Shown here: positions 33,918 through 43,350 of the stretch, one piece after another
Layout of the letters: every line of letters begins with the position of its first letter
Numbering within the stretch: the first letter of the stretch is position 1
NCBI GenBank assembly: GCA_026393835.1
Contig: JAPKZK010000038.1
Location: 1-64,000 of the forward strand
Direction: 5' to 3'
Length of the DNA stretch: 64,000 nt
From: Candidatus Aminicenantota bacterium
Lineage (GTDB): Bacteria > Acidobacteriota > Aminicenantia > UBA2199
Notes under the pieces: generated by a model
The model's input: only the letters and a program-made list of their open reading frames with translations
Database searches by the model: none
What the model was told of the DNA's origin: nothing
Translations under genes and position numbers: made by a program

Positions 33918-33949
33918 TAAATAAAAAGAAAATAGTAAGGAGTAAAAAA

Positions 33950-35248
33950 ATGATTGCTCGGGTTGAGGTAACCCTTGAAAATGATACGCCTCAAGACCGC
34001 ATGGGTGGTTTTCGGTGCAGTAAGGTGGTAATTTTTGATGGTAACGAAAATAGTACAGACCGCCCGGATTTAATTGATCACAAAGAATACGCTTCCAGGC
34101 ATTTATTGGTTCAAGAGCTTTCTCGGAGGGTGGGTACTGCATATGGAATTATAGAGGTTACCGGAAAAGATACCCTTAAAGATGATGGGGATACCCAGGA
34201 AGAAGAACTTTACGATAACGGAACCCCCTATCCCCTTGAAATGCCCAGGGAAGTGGAAATCCGTGAAAGTAAGTTTTCTATATTCGAATGGCTCAGGAAA
34301 TTGAAAGAAGGAAAAATGCTCTTAACCCCGGATTTTCAACGGCACCTTGTCTGGAAAGATGACCAGAGATCCAGGTTTATCGAGTCGATACTTTTAAATA
34401 TCCCGCTCCCGCCTTTGTATGTCCGGGAGGATAAAGAGGGGAGATACATTATCGTGGATGGGCAACAGCGCACCTCGACTCTTCGAGACTTTGAAGAAGG
34501 GAAATTTAAATTAAGCGGGTTACAGATTTTAAAAAAATTGGATGGAAAGAGCTTTAATGATCTGGACTCAGGATTGAAAGCCACCATCGAAGATAAACAA
34601 TTATCATTTTATATTATTAAACTTACTGTGCCTCTGCCCATGATTTATGAAATCTTTAACCGCATAAATACCGGTGGGACCCAACTCACCCGTCAAGAAA
34701 TCCGCAATTGTATTTTCCTTGGCAGGGCAACCAGGTTATTAAAAAAGTTATCGGAACAGGAGTATTTCAAATTGGCCATCGATTATGGTATTTCTCTCAA
34801 GCGAATGAAGGATAGGGAAGCAATATTAAGATACCTGGCCTTTAAAATTTTCAATTACGATCGCGATTACAAAGATGATATGGATGACTTCCTGGGTACA
34901 ACCATGAAAGCCATCAATCAAATGAATGAAGATGAAACCAGTGCATTAGAAAAGGATTTCGAACGGGTTATGAAACTGACATATGAATTTTTTGGTCCCA
35001 GGAATTTTCGACTTCCTACGGAAAAATCCAAAGGTAGGATTAACATTGCTTTAATGGAATCGATCAGTTATTTTTTTTCAATACATCCGGACCAGTTTTT
35101 AAATCATCATAAAGAGAAAATAAAAAAAAATTTCGACCGGTTATTCGGCGATAGAGATTTTATTGAGTCAGTAATCCGTTCTACAGGGGGCAAAGGGAAA
35201 GTTATCAAACGATTTAAAACGGTTCAAGAAATTTTGGGAGATGTATGA
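33950..35248 (+). CDS. DUF262 domain protein (ParB/Srx-like)
   Basis: 432 residues. The DUF262 domain begins near residue 105, with TPDFQRHLVWK and SILLNIPLPPLYV, the hallmark VDGQQRTSTL near 167-176 and FNRINTGGTQLT. DGQQR-type proteins (GmrSD-like and relatives) use this motif for nucleotide-dependent cleavage or sensing in anti-phage systems. The N-terminal ~100 residues are unique. It overlaps the AAA gene by 4 bp, so both are made together. Likely sensor or nuclease component of a three-gene defence cassette. Confidence 0.88.
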   Translation: MIARVEVTLENDTPQDRMGGFRCSKVVIFDGNENSTDRPDLIDHKEYASRHLLVQELSRRVGTAYGIIEVTGKDTLKDDGDTQEEELYDNGTPYPLEMPREVEIRESKFSIFEWLRKLKEGKMLLTPDFQRHLVWKDDQRSRFIESILLNIPLPPLYVREDKEGRYIIVDGQQRTSTLRDFEEGKFKLSGLQILKKLDGKSFNDLDSGLKATIEDKQLSFYIIKLTVPLPMIYEIFNRINTGGTQLTRQEIRNCIFLGRATRLLKKLSEQEYFKLAIDYGISLKRMKDREAILRYLAFKIFNYDRDYKDDMDDFLGTTMKAINQMNEDETSALEKDFERVMKLTYEFFGPRNFRLPTEKSKGRINIALMESISYFFSIHPDQFLNHHKEKIKKNFDRLFGDRDFIESVIRSTGGKGKVIKRFKTVQEILGDV

Positions 35249-36483
35249 TGCTCAGCCAACTCCAATTGAAAAATTTCAAATGTTTTAGAAATTTAACTAC
35301 TGTTCCTTTCAACTCTATTAACCTGTTTACCGGTATTAATGGCCGGGGGAAATCTACAATACTCCAGGCTCTACTTTTGATGAGACAATCGGTGGAAATA
35401 AGTCATGAAACTTCCCGGCTCACCTTTAATGGCCGATCTATCGAATTAGGTAATTTTGACGATATAAAGAATATTCACACTCCCAAAACAGAATCCATTG
35501 AATTTATTTATACCTTTTCCAGGAGCAATGACCACGTAGAATTGTATTACCGCTTTAAAGCCAATGAAGAGGATAATATGTCGGCCAGTATCGACAGCGT
35601 CAATATAAAGGGGGAATATGAAAACCAGGTTTTCCGCGTTTCAATCTCAAAGAGAAAGGATCTATATTACCTAAATTGTGACGATAAAGATGTACCGATG
35701 CATTGGCAAAATTTAATTTTTTCGGAAAGAGAGTGTTCAGATAAATTTCTTAAATTTATTCATGGATTAGTAGAATTTGAGAGGATTCACTATGTGTCGG
35801 CCAACCGGATTGGACCGCAAGATTTTTATCCTCGCCAGAGTACTTTCGGGTTTCCCACAGTAGGAGCCAGGGGGGAATTTACCGCCAATATTTTATTGTT
35901 GTCAAAAAAAAAACAGCAGAAAGTGCCTGAATTCTTGGCGGCTGCCCCGGAGGCTTCCCATACTGTATTAGAGCAGACTGAAGCATGGCTGCAAAAAATT
36001 TTTAATGGAGGACGTATCGATGTTAAAGACGTTGAAGCTAATATTGTTATCATGCAGATGAACTCGGAAAACGCTTCCAATATGTTTAAACCACTCAACA
36101 TCGGGTTTGGCTACAGTTATGCCTTACCTATCATTGTTTCGGGATTGATTGCCAGGGAAGGCGAGATATTGATTGTCGAGAACCCGGAAGCCCATTTACA
36201 TCCTTATGCCCAGTCACAAATCGCAAAATTCCTGGCCCAGGTGAGCCGCAATGGCGTACAGGTTTTCGTGGAATCCCACAGCGATCATATTCTCAACGGA
36301 CTGCGCGTCGCTGTCCTCGATAAAATAATAAACGTTAATGATCTGAATATCCTTTACTTTCAAAGAAATGCAGACCTGGATATCATAAAAATCCCCATCG
36401 AAGCCGATGGAGCTATTACCCATTGGCCTCCCGGATTCTTCGACCAAACCGATAAAGATTTCGAACGTCTTTTTGGAGTGTAA
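35245..36483 (+). CDS. AAA ATPase of the SMC/OLD-like (DUF3696) group
   Basis: A 412-residue ATPase with Walker A GINGRGKST near residue 30, preceded by LQLKNFKCFRNL, typical of RecF/OLD-type ATPases. The signature and Walker B region is YSYALPIIVSGL followed by ILIVENPEAHLHPYAQS, and VFVESHSDHILNGLRV is the D/H-loop. No TOPRIM nuclease is attached, so the effector should be another protein. Gene order (DUF262-AAA-unknown) resembles predicted defence operons. ATG 35248 is an alternative start. Confidence 0.9.
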   Translation: MMLSQLQLKNFKCFRNLTTVPFNSINLFTGINGRGKSTILQALLLMRQSVEISHETSRLTFNGRSIELGNFDDIKNIHTPKTESIEFIYTFSRSNDHVELYYRFKANEEDNMSASIDSVNIKGEYENQVFRVSISKRKDLYYLNCDDKDVPMHWQNLIFSERECSDKFLKFIHGLVEFERIHYVSANRIGPQDFYPRQSTFGFPTVGARGEFTANILLLSKKKQQKVPEFLAAAPEASHTVLEQTEAWLQKIFNGGRIDVKDVEANIVIMQMNSENASNMFKPLNIGFGYSYALPIIVSGLIAREGEILIVENPEAHLHPYAQSQIAKFLAQVSRNGVQVFVESHSDHILNGLRVAVLDKIINVNDLNILYFQRNADLDIIKIPIEADGAITHWPPGFFDQTDKDFERLFGV

Positions 36484-36490
36484 CCACTGG

Positions 36491-37297
36491 ATGAAACTAT
36501 TTATTAATGAGTGTTCCTTGCATAGTCAATTTTTCACTGACCGGGAATTTACCGAAGCGCTGAGGATTTTTTATTCGATTTTTGTAGTTTTAAATAAGTA
36601 TAACATCGAAAAAACAATTTTTAAAAGCGCCGAGTTGTTTATCAATTATAAGGCTTTGAGAGACGAATTATTCACCAGCAGCCTGAAACATTCCCTGCGG
36701 GATAAATCACTAGGTCAGGCGCTAAAAGAAAAAGTATTTAATAAGAATAATGCCATCGATTGGAATGATGAGCGAGAGCATTCCCTTGAGGATTCTTTCG
36801 AATATGATAACGAATCCGTCACCGGAACCAGTATGGCGGAACTGGCGGAACGGAGATTAAACGATCTGCAACTGTTGGGTGTGCTGATTAATTTTCCAAA
36901 GTCAAAATTTGAGCGCCTGGAAATTGCCAGGGTTTTAAAAAATAAAACCGATGAGATCGACCTGGAATGTATCGAAGACAGCGGAACATTAGAAAAATGG
37001 CTTTATAAACATTCCCTGCTGGATATTTATGATGAAACAAGCCAGGAACCGCCCATTGACAGCCAGACGGTTTTAAGGGATTCTCACCGCTTTCAAGCGA
37101 CATCGATGCCGTTCCAACAGGGAAGGAAGGTCTATAAGGAAATAAAAACCGGCTATTACTGGTATGTAGATAATTTACATACTGGAAAGGCAGTACATAT
37201 CGAAGTTTTCAACAAAAATTTTCACCACCTGGGAGAGGCCGATTTGCAAGGCAATATCGATTACACATCCGCCGATAAAACTAAAAAATTAATGTAA
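36491..37297 (+). CDS. Putative effector with colicin E3-like C-terminal motif
   Basis: 268 residues from ATG 36491, 7 bp after the AAA gene. The N-terminal ~200 residues are unrecognised and helical. The last ~50 residues contain YYWYVDNLHTG, HIEVFNKNF and HHLGEAD. I align these with the E3-type ribonuclease domain, whose catalytic residues are Asp, His and Glu. Asp227, His230 and Glu238 are candidates here, although the His-to-Glu spacing is longer than in E3. I infer a toxic RNase held in check by its DUF262 and AAA partners. No separate immunity gene is evident. Confidence 0.6.
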   Translation: MKLFINECSLHSQFFTDREFTEALRIFYSIFVVLNKYNIEKTIFKSAELFINYKALRDELFTSSLKHSLRDKSLGQALKEKVFNKNNAIDWNDEREHSLEDSFEYDNESVTGTSMAELAERRLNDLQLLGVLINFPKSKFERLEIARVLKNKTDEIDLECIEDSGTLEKWLYKHSLLDIYDETSQEPPIDSQTVLRDSHRFQATSMPFQQGRKVYKEIKTGYYWYVDNLHTGKAVHIEVFNKNFHHLGEADLQGNIDYTSADKTKKLM

Positions 37298-37376
37298 ATC
37301 CCCACCCATTTTTCAACCCTTTATTTTGTATTTATTTCCCGATAGTACGGTCGGATGAATAATGCAAGGAGTTTAA

Positions 37377-37406
37377 TTGGCATTTTATGATAAAAAGGTG
37401 TAAAAT
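37377..37406 (+). promoter_or_regulatory. Promoter implying a leaderless mRNA for the synthase gene
   Basis: TTGGCA (37377-37382) and TAAAAT (37401-37406) have an 18-nt spacer. The ATG at 37413 falls at the expected +1, and no SD precedes it. Confidence 0.5.
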
Positions 37407-37412
37407 AGTTCT

Positions 37413-38432
37413 ATGAAAGACATTTTTGAGCTAGCAAAAGAGAAGATCGTCATTACCGCCGAAATCGGGATCAACCACAACGGCGACTTGAAACTGGCGG
37501 AAGAAATGATCGACGCCGCCGCCCAATGCGGCGTCGACGCCGTTAAGTTCCAGGCCTTTAACACGGAATTCATGTACTCCCGCCTGACCCCGGGTTTCTC
37601 CCATACCGATAAAGACGTCTTCGCCCAGATGAAAGCCCTGGAAATAAACGAGTCCTGGTGGCAGGGCTTACGGGAAAGAGCAAAGAAACGCGGTTTGTAT
37701 TTTTCGTCGTCGATATTTGACCGGCCTTCATTGGATATCCTAAAGAAACCCGGCCTGGATTTTGTCAAAATCGCCTCGGCGGAAATCGATAACCTGGAAT
37801 TCCTGGCGGAACAGATAGCGCTGGGCGATATCTTTGTCATATCCACGGGCATGGCCTACCTGGAGGAGATCGCCGCCGCGGTCCGCTGCCTCCGGGAAAA
37901 GGGCATAACCAAAATCATTCTCCTGGAGTGCACTTCCAGTTACCCGGCGCCGCCGGAAGCCATCCATCTTTTAAACATCGATTTCTTGAGAGAGACGTTT
38001 CCTTTGCCCGTCGGGTTTTCCGACCATACCATGGGATATCATCACGCCGTGGCAGCCGCGGCCAGGGGGGCGCGGTTTATTGAGAAACACTTTACCCTGG
38101 ATAAAAATATGCCCGGCCCGGACCATAAAATCTCCGCGGATGCGGCGGAAATGAAACAACTGGTCCACGCAGTACGGGAAATCGAAATCTCCCTCAAAAC
38201 CAACGGGAAATTTGTTATCTCCCCACAGGAAAAAGACTCCCGCGAACTGGGCCGCAAGAGTGTCGTCGCCCTCCGAAAAATCGCCGCGGGTGAAACCATC
38301 TCCAGGGAGAATACTATTATCAAACGCCCGGCCAAAGGTATAAAACCTTCGGAAGCCCGTCACCTGTACGGCAGGGTCGCCGGCGTCGATATCGAAAAAG
38401 ACCAATGGATCACCTGGAATATGGTAAAATGA
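37413..38432 (+). CDS. N-acetylneuraminate synthase family protein (NeuB/PseI/LegI type)
   Basis: A 339-residue enzyme condensing phosphoenolpyruvate with an N-acetyl amino sugar to a nonulosonic acid. The TIM-barrel part has TAEIGINHNGDLKLAEEMI, DAVKFQAF, VKIASAEIDN and HYFTLDKNMPGPDHK-like residues (EKHFTLDKNMPGPDH). The C-terminal SAF (antifreeze-like) domain is RKSVVALRKIAAGE through IKRPAKGIKP. Motifs do not decide between sialic, pseudaminic and legionaminic acid. No other genes of the pathway are in the window. It appears to be expressed from a leaderless transcript. Confidence 0.88.
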   Translation: MKDIFELAKEKIVITAEIGINHNGDLKLAEEMIDAAAQCGVDAVKFQAFNTEFMYSRLTPGFSHTDKDVFAQMKALEINESWWQGLRERAKKRGLYFSSSIFDRPSLDILKKPGLDFVKIASAEIDNLEFLAEQIALGDIFVISTGMAYLEEIAAAVRCLREKGITKIILLECTSSYPAPPEAIHLLNIDFLRETFPLPVGFSDHTMGYHHAVAAAARGARFIEKHFTLDKNMPGPDHKISADAAEMKQLVHAVREIEISLKTNGKFVISPQEKDSRELGRKSVVALRKIAAGETISRENTIIKRPAKGIKPSEARHLYGRVAGVDIEKDQWITWNMVK

Positions 38433-38440
38433 AAAAAAAG

Positions 38441-38540
38441 GCCCACGAATTACACGAATTAACACGAATTATAAAGAAAAAAAAAGTTTTTGTTTTCTTG
38501 TTTATTTCATTCGTGAAAATTCGTGTAATTCGTGGGCTAT
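38441..38540. repeat. Palindromic 'cacgaattacacgaatt' repeat unit
   Basis: The forward arm (38441-38470) reads 'gcccacgaattacacgaatt'. An A/T-rich spacer follows, then the inverted arm (38509-38537) 'aattcgtgtaattcgtgggc'. This matches the architecture of the 'accgcagag' family. A trailing 'agtgtaatctgtggac' (38549-38565) belongs to the 'cacagattacac' family. Confidence 0.9.
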
Positions 38541-38582
38541 CTTTTCTTTCAGTGTAATCTGTGGACAAAAAAGGATTTAACT

Positions 38583-39722
38583 ATGAAAACACATATCGAG
38601 ATCAGTCGAGACAACCTGGTGCACAATTTAAACCTATTTAAGCGCCTGAGCAATAAGAAACTTATGTTCGTGGTTAAAGCCGATGCTTACGGGCATGGCT
38701 TGAAAGAGGTCCTCAGTATCACCAAAGACCTATCCATCATCGATTATTACGCCGTGGATTCGGCGACCGAAGCACTGCAGGTCAAACAGGTCGATGATAA
38801 AAAGAAAATATTGGTGTTGGGGTGGTCGGATAAAGAAGAATTGGAAGCCTTACTTATAAACGGTTTCGAAACCATTGCGCCGTCGTCGCAGTTCTTAAAA
38901 GACGCCGATAAGCTGGCGGGAAAGCTCAAAGTCAAAGCCGATATCCATTTGAAAATAGAGACCGGCACGGGCCGGATGGGTATGGCCCCTGCCCCGGCAG
39001 CGGAGCTGTTTAATGTTTCGCCGTTTCCTTACCCCAATATCCGGGTGAAAGGTATTTACTCCCATTTTGCCAATATCGAAGACACCACCGATCATTCTTA
39101 CGCCCAGCGCCAGTTGGAAATCTTCAATAGCCTCCTGGCAAAAATCAATGTCCCGGGCCTGCTCCGGCATTTTTCCTGTTCCGCGTCTTCGCTTCTTTTC
39201 CCCGAGACCTATTTCGATATCGTCAGGGTGGGGATTTCCGGTTATGGGTACTGGCCGTCGAAGCAGACCTATATTTCTTATATCGAGCAGGACAAAAACG
39301 GCAAACATCTCCATAAGATAGAATTGAAACCGGTATTAAGCTGGTATGCCAAAGCCGCGCAGGTGAAGACGCTGGAAACCGGGGACCCCATCGGTTACGG
39401 GTTGAGTTACCGTACCTTTAATAAAACCAAAATCCTGGTGGTCCCGGTGGGGTATTATGACGGGTATGACCGGAAGCTTTCCAATATTTCCACCATTATC
39501 GTAAATGGGGTCAAAGCGCCGGTAAGGGGAAGGGTATGTATGGACATGTTCATGGCCGAGGTAACGCACATCAAGCATATCAAGGCCGGCGACAGGATCA
39601 CATTGATTGGCCGGGAGGGAGATGAAGTGATCGACGCCGATGACCTGGCCGAATTGGCCGGCACCATCAATTATGAAATCCTGGCCCGGATCAATCCTTT
39701 GATCCCGCGGATTGTTAGATAA
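38583..39722 (+). CDS. alr: Alanine racemase
   Basis: A 379-residue PLP enzyme making D-alanine for peptidoglycan. The PLP lysine is in VVKADAYGHG near residue 33. Other family features are KIETGTGRMGM, SHFANIED, the catalytic tyrosine region DPIGYGLSYR, and the C-terminal beta-domain with GRVCMDMFMAEV. ATG 38583 is chosen because the upstream frame is repeat sequence; an SD-like 'aagga' precedes it. Confidence 0.95.
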   Translation: MKTHIEISRDNLVHNLNLFKRLSNKKLMFVVKADAYGHGLKEVLSITKDLSIIDYYAVDSATEALQVKQVDDKKKILVLGWSDKEELEALLINGFETIAPSSQFLKDADKLAGKLKVKADIHLKIETGTGRMGMAPAPAAELFNVSPFPYPNIRVKGIYSHFANIEDTTDHSYAQRQLEIFNSLLAKINVPGLLRHFSCSASSLLFPETYFDIVRVGISGYGYWPSKQTYISYIEQDKNGKHLHKIELKPVLSWYAKAAQVKTLETGDPIGYGLSYRTFNKTKILVVPVGYYDGYDRKLSNISTIIVNGVKAPVRGRVCMDMFMAEVTHIKHIKAGDRITLIGREGDEVIDADDLAELAGTINYEILARINPLIPRIVR

Positions 39723-39760
39723 TGGTGTGCTAAGTGACTAACCAAAAGCTTTGGGAAGTT

Positions 39761-39804
39761 AAGAAACCGGGCCCTCCGTGAGGGCTTTCTCGAAAAGGTT
39801 TCTT
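39761..39804. terminator. Bidirectional hairpin between alr and kynU
   Basis: AAGAAACC (39761-39768) pairs with GGTTTCTT (39797-39804) around an inner stem GCCCT/AGGGC. It lies between two convergent genes and may end both transcripts. It adjoins a 'ccgccggaggc' repeat. Confidence 0.55.
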
Positions 39805-39820
39805 ACCGCCGGAGGCAAGT

Positions 39821-41119
39821 TCAGGTAATGGCGCTGCGTTCGGCCGGGAAGGATTCATATTCTTTATTATCGATGATTTCCTTGAGGCGGTTGACCGTCT
39901 GCCAGACTTCGTGGAAAGTGTTGTAGAGGGCGATGGGGGCGAAGCGGATAATATTGGGCGGACGGAAATCCGGTATGATGCCGCCGGCTTTCAGGGCCTG
40001 GTGAATGCGCCAGATATTGCCGTTTCCCTGTACAGCCACGTGGCCGCTGCGGCGTTCCGGGTCCCTGGGATTTGCGATGGTGAGGTTGTATTTCTCTGGG
40101 GGCAGCAGGCGGTCTACCAGGAAGATAAAATACTCAGTCAGGCGGATGGATTTTTCCCGGATTCGTTCGATGCCGGCTTCCAGTAGAATTTTCAAAGCCC
40201 CCTGTACAGCCGCGGCGCTCAATGCGGACGGCGAGGAAATTTGCCAGCCACCGGCGCCCCGGGTGTACTCGAAATCCAACGACATATCGAATTGTTTTTC
40301 TTTGACGCAGCCGAACCAACCGGCCAGCAGCGGTTCCTTTTGAAAGTGCTTTTTATTTATATATAGAAACCCCGGGCTGCCGGGCCCGCCGTTCATGTAT
40401 TTGTAACTGCACCAGAAAGCAAAATCCACGTCCCATTGGTCGAAGTGATGAGGAACGCCGCCCACCGAATGGGAGCAATCGAAACCGATAATAATGCCTT
40501 TTTCGTGGGCTTTTTTAGTAAGCAGGGGCATATCCAGCAGTTGACCGCTGCGGTACAGTACGGATGGGAATAGCGCCAGCGCGATTTCGTCGCTCATGGC
40601 GGCGATGATCTCATTCTCGTCCAGTAGTTGGCCGTCGCCCGCTGCGCCCGGGACCAGGACCAGGTGATTTTCGGCGGGCAGGTTTTTCAATTTGATCTGG
40701 CCTTTTAGAGCGTAGATATCCGAAGGAAAGTTCAGCTCATCCGCCAGGATTTTCGTACGTTTTCCCTGGGGGTGGTAAAAGCCGCCGACCAGGGCGTGGA
40801 GGTTGACTGTAGTTGTGCCCGTGCACACCACTTCATTTTCTTCAGCGCCCACCAGCGGGGCGGCCAGGGCGCCCAGGATTTCCGCCTTGTAGAACCAGGG
40901 CGGGTTCGCATGCAGCCATCCGTCGATGGCCTGGGTTTTCCATTCTTGCATCACCCGCCGGATCGCTTCTTCCGAATCCCTGGGCATCAAACCCAGGGAG
41001 TTGCCGTCCAGGTAAATCGTATTTCCCGGTAAAAAGAACCTGTCCCGGAATTGGGCCAGGGGGTCTTGTGCGTCCATTTGCAGTGCGCAATGCTCATTGG
41101 CTTCAAAAAATTTTGTCAT
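39821..41119 (-). CDS. kynU: Kynureninase
   Basis: A 432-residue PLP enzyme that cleaves kynurenine to anthranilate and alanine. It has IYLDGNSLGLMPRDS near the N-terminus, the PLP-binding GFDCSHSVGGVPHHFDQWDVDFAFWCSYKY with the lysine of SYKYMNGGPGSPGF near residue 245, and RGAGGWQISSP. Length is normal for the family. It stands alone with no other kynurenine genes nearby. It may serve tryptophan catabolism or a secondary-metabolite route; the sequence does not say which. Confidence 0.95.
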   Translation of the reverse strand: MTKFFEANEHCALQMDAQDPLAQFRDRFFLPGNTIYLDGNSLGLMPRDSEEAIRRVMQEWKTQAIDGWLHANPPWFYKAEILGALAAPLVGAEENEVVCTGTTTVNLHALVGGFYHPQGKRTKILADELNFPSDIYALKGQIKLKNLPAENHLVLVPGAAGDGQLLDENEIIAAMSDEIALALFPSVLYRSGQLLDMPLLTKKAHEKGIIIGFDCSHSVGGVPHHFDQWDVDFAFWCSYKYMNGGPGSPGFLYINKKHFQKEPLLAGWFGCVKEKQFDMSLDFEYTRGAGGWQISSPSALSAAAVQGALKILLEAGIERIREKSIRLTEYFIFLVDRLLPPEKYNLTIANPRDPERRSGHVAVQGNGNIWRIHQALKAGGIIPDFRPPNIIRFAPIALYNTFHEVWQTVNRLKEIIDNKEYESFPAERSAIT

Positions 41120-41231
41120 GGGTCGCCTTCAAAAAATTCCTTAGGAATCCTTAATGCCTTATTTTATCCCAAAATGAAACGAATTGTAAGTGCGCCGGGC
41201 TTTTTTTTTCTAATTTGAAACAAGAAGCCCC

Positions 41232-42395
41232 CTAATCCACGGATATTTCTTCCAGGTCCGGGCTGTAAATGACCGTCTTATTCCTGCCGCTTTCCTTGGC
41301 GACATACATGGCTTTGTCCGCCCTATCCAGGATATCCTTCGTCGTAACCCCATGTTCCGGGTAACTGGCGATGCCCAACGAAAGAGTGACCTTCCCCAGG
41401 GGTTGAGTTTCACCGCCTTCAAAAGAAGTATGTTCCACGGTTTCCCTGAGCCGTTCCGCCCCCAGGAAAGCGCCGATTTTATCGGAATTGGGCAGGATAA
41501 TCACAAACTCATCCCCGCCATATTTGGACAGGATATCGCTGGCCCGGAACACTTTTTGCGTCAATTGCCCCACCTTCTTCAACGCCGCGGAACCGGCAAT
41601 ATGTCCATTGGAATCATTGTAGTTTTTAAAATAATCCACATCGAAAATAATAAGCGACAAAGCCGTCCGATACCGCCTGGCCCTCTCTAACTGCAAATTG
41701 AAAAGCAAAAAAAAATGGGTCTGGTTATACAACCCGGTCAAGCCATCCGTGACCGACTGCTCCCTGAATTTTTCCAATAACTCCCGGAGCTTCCTTTCAT
41801 TCTCCCTGAGACTCTGCGACAGGTAAGCCGAAACCAGGTACGTGAACAACAAAATAAAACCAAATCCCACCAGTGAAGTGATATCCTTTGACGATACCCG
41901 AAAGCCCGCGTGGGTCAAAAAAATGCCCGCCACCAAGGCAATCGCCGCCAGGGTGTTTTTCAAAGCCTTTTTATGCTCCACTAAAAATGTGGTCATCACG
42001 ATATAGAAAACAAAAAAGACCAGCAGGGGACTCTCGAAACCACCGGAAAAAAAGATCAACAGCGCCAATACCACCAGGTCGAAATCCAATTGCAGCATTG
42101 TCAGCGAGGAAAGGGCCCCCCGGTTGACCTCCGACGAAGAAATTTTTATACTCCTCTTAAGGACAAGAATAAAGAGAAGATTGCCCAACAAAGACAACAT
42201 GACGGTCAACAGGATTTCCCTGAGATTAATATCCACCGCGCCGGAAAAATAGGCATAGGCAATAAAAAAAATAAAAATAAACAGGGTGTATAACGCCCGG
42301 CTCCTGGTGAGCCAACGATTCTTACTGATAACCAGGTCCGCGGCCAATTCCTGGGGATCATCAATATCCGGGAATAATTGTTTTTCTTTTTGCAT
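41232..42395 (-). CDS. Membrane-bound diguanylate cyclase
   Basis: A 387-residue enzyme converting two GTP to c-di-GMP. About six N-terminal membrane helices (~35-200) form a small sensor of the MASE type. The GGDEF domain occupies ~225-385: DGLTGLYNQTHF, FDVDYFKNYND and the intact active site KYGGDEFVIILP. RASD lies five residues before GGDEF and is a product-inhibition I-site. It is transcribed divergently from the sdh operon. Confidence 0.93.
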   Translation of the reverse strand: MQKEKQLFPDIDDPQELAADLVISKNRWLTRSRALYTLFIFIFFIAYAYFSGAVDINLREILLTVMLSLLGNLLFILVLKRSIKISSSEVNRGALSSLTMLQLDFDLVVLALLIFFSGGFESPLLVFFVFYIVMTTFLVEHKKALKNTLAAIALVAGIFLTHAGFRVSSKDITSLVGFGFILLFTYLVSAYLSQSLRENERKLRELLEKFREQSVTDGLTGLYNQTHFFLLFNLQLERARRYRTALSLIIFDVDYFKNYNDSNGHIAGSAALKKVGQLTQKVFRASDILSKYGGDEFVIILPNSDKIGAFLGAERLRETVEHTSFEGGETQPLGKVTLSLGIASYPEHGVTTKDILDRADKAMYVAKESGRNKTVIYSPDLEEISVD

Positions 42396-42437
42396 GCCTA
42401 TAAAATAAAATTTTTTGAAAAAAAAGTCAACTTCATA

Positions 42438-42466
42438 TTGCAGAAATCAAAGTAAAATATTAAAAT
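42438..42466 (+). promoter_or_regulatory. Probable promoter of the sdh operon
   Basis: TTGCAG (42438-42443) and TAAAAT (42461-42466) with a 17-nt spacer, 73 nt before sdhC. Confidence 0.5.
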
Positions 42467-42538
42467 AGAGACTAAAAACCATTTAAAACAATGAGACCAA
42501 AATGAGTTTAAAAAACGTTCACTTAAAGGAGGACCAGA

Positions 42539-42922
42539 TTGTATCAAAGAACTAAAGTTTTCGATCCAAATTATTACAGGTTTATCGGTTCCTGGGCATG
42601 GATATTGCACAGGTTGTCCGGGCTGGCATTGATTTTTTACCTCTGCCTGCACATCTGGGTTATCAATACCCTGACCCTTGGGCCGGGCAAATTCGACAGC
42701 GTAATGACTTTCCTGGCTTCGCCGCTGTTTAAAATCCTCGAAGTAGGATTATGGGGCGTCATCATGTACCACGCCTTCAACGGCGTCAGGATTGTGATTG
42801 TGGATTTCTTCATGGGCTCGCTATTCCATAAGAAAATGTTTTTCATACTGGTTGCGATCGCAGCGATCCTGTGGGCAATCGGGGCATGGCTGCTGCTCTC
42901 CCATATCAACTGGGGAAGCTAA
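42539..42922 (+). CDS. sdhC: Succinate dehydrogenase cytochrome b556 subunit SdhC
   Basis: A 127-residue membrane anchor with three helices. It has WAWILHRLSGLALIFYLCLHIW (the S-x-x-x-R-x-SG quinone and haem region) and MYHAFNGVRIVIVDF. The start is TTG 42539, set 7 nt behind a strong 'aaaggagg'; the first residues are MYQRTKVFDP. It anchors SdhAB and binds haem and quinone together with SdhD. First gene of sdhCDAB. Confidence 0.9.
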   Translation: MYQRTKVFDPNYYRFIGSWAWILHRLSGLALIFYLCLHIWVINTLTLGPGKFDSVMTFLASPLFKILEVGLWGVIMYHAFNGVRIVIVDFFMGSLFHKKMFFILVAIAAILWAIGAWLLLSHINWGS

Positions 42923-42947
42923 AGCCCGGGGAATTCAGGAGGAAACG

Positions 42948-43328
42948 ATGAATAAAAACTTTAAAGAAACTTCAAAAACGGGCGCTGTTCCCTGGCTGCT
43001 GCAGCGAATTTCGGCAGTCGTGCTTTTCGTGATCTTAATCATCCACTTTGTGACCTACCATTTTCTCAGCAAGGGAGTTACTCCCCCCTGGAAAGAAGTG
43101 GTTGCCAAAATGCAGTCTCCCTGGTTTAACCTATTCCAGTTCATATTCCTGGTGTGCGCACTTTATCACGGCCTTAACGGTATCTGGATGGTAACCGAGG
43201 ATTATATTCACAGCCGGTCCTGGAGAATCGTTATTTTCAGCTTGATTTTACTGGTGGGCATATCCCTGCTTTTTGTCGGCGTAATGACCATCATTAAAAT
43301 CTCAAGCCTGGATTTAACGAAATTTTGA
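42948..43328 (+). CDS. sdhD: Succinate dehydrogenase membrane anchor subunit SdhD
   Basis: A 126-residue anchor from ATG 42948 (SD 'caggagga'). Three membrane helices lie near 17-38, 62-83 and 93-117. VPWLLQRISAVVLFVILIIHF carries the R-x-S quinone-site signature, and YHGLNGIWMVTEDY the haem-ligand histidine and the paired Asp/Tyr. It completes the cytochrome b anchor with SdhC. Confidence 0.88.
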   Translation: MNKNFKETSKTGAVPWLLQRISAVVLFVILIIHFVTYHFLSKGVTPPWKEVVAKMQSPWFNLFQFIFLVCALYHGLNGIWMVTEDYIHSRSWRIVIFSLILLVGISLLFVGVMTIIKISSLDLTKF

Positions 43329-43350
43329 GTAACAGTGGAGGAATGAAATC

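Noticed and set aside
37413..38432. Firm assignment as neuB, pseI or legI
   Set aside because: The motifs do not separate the three and no pathway genes are nearby.
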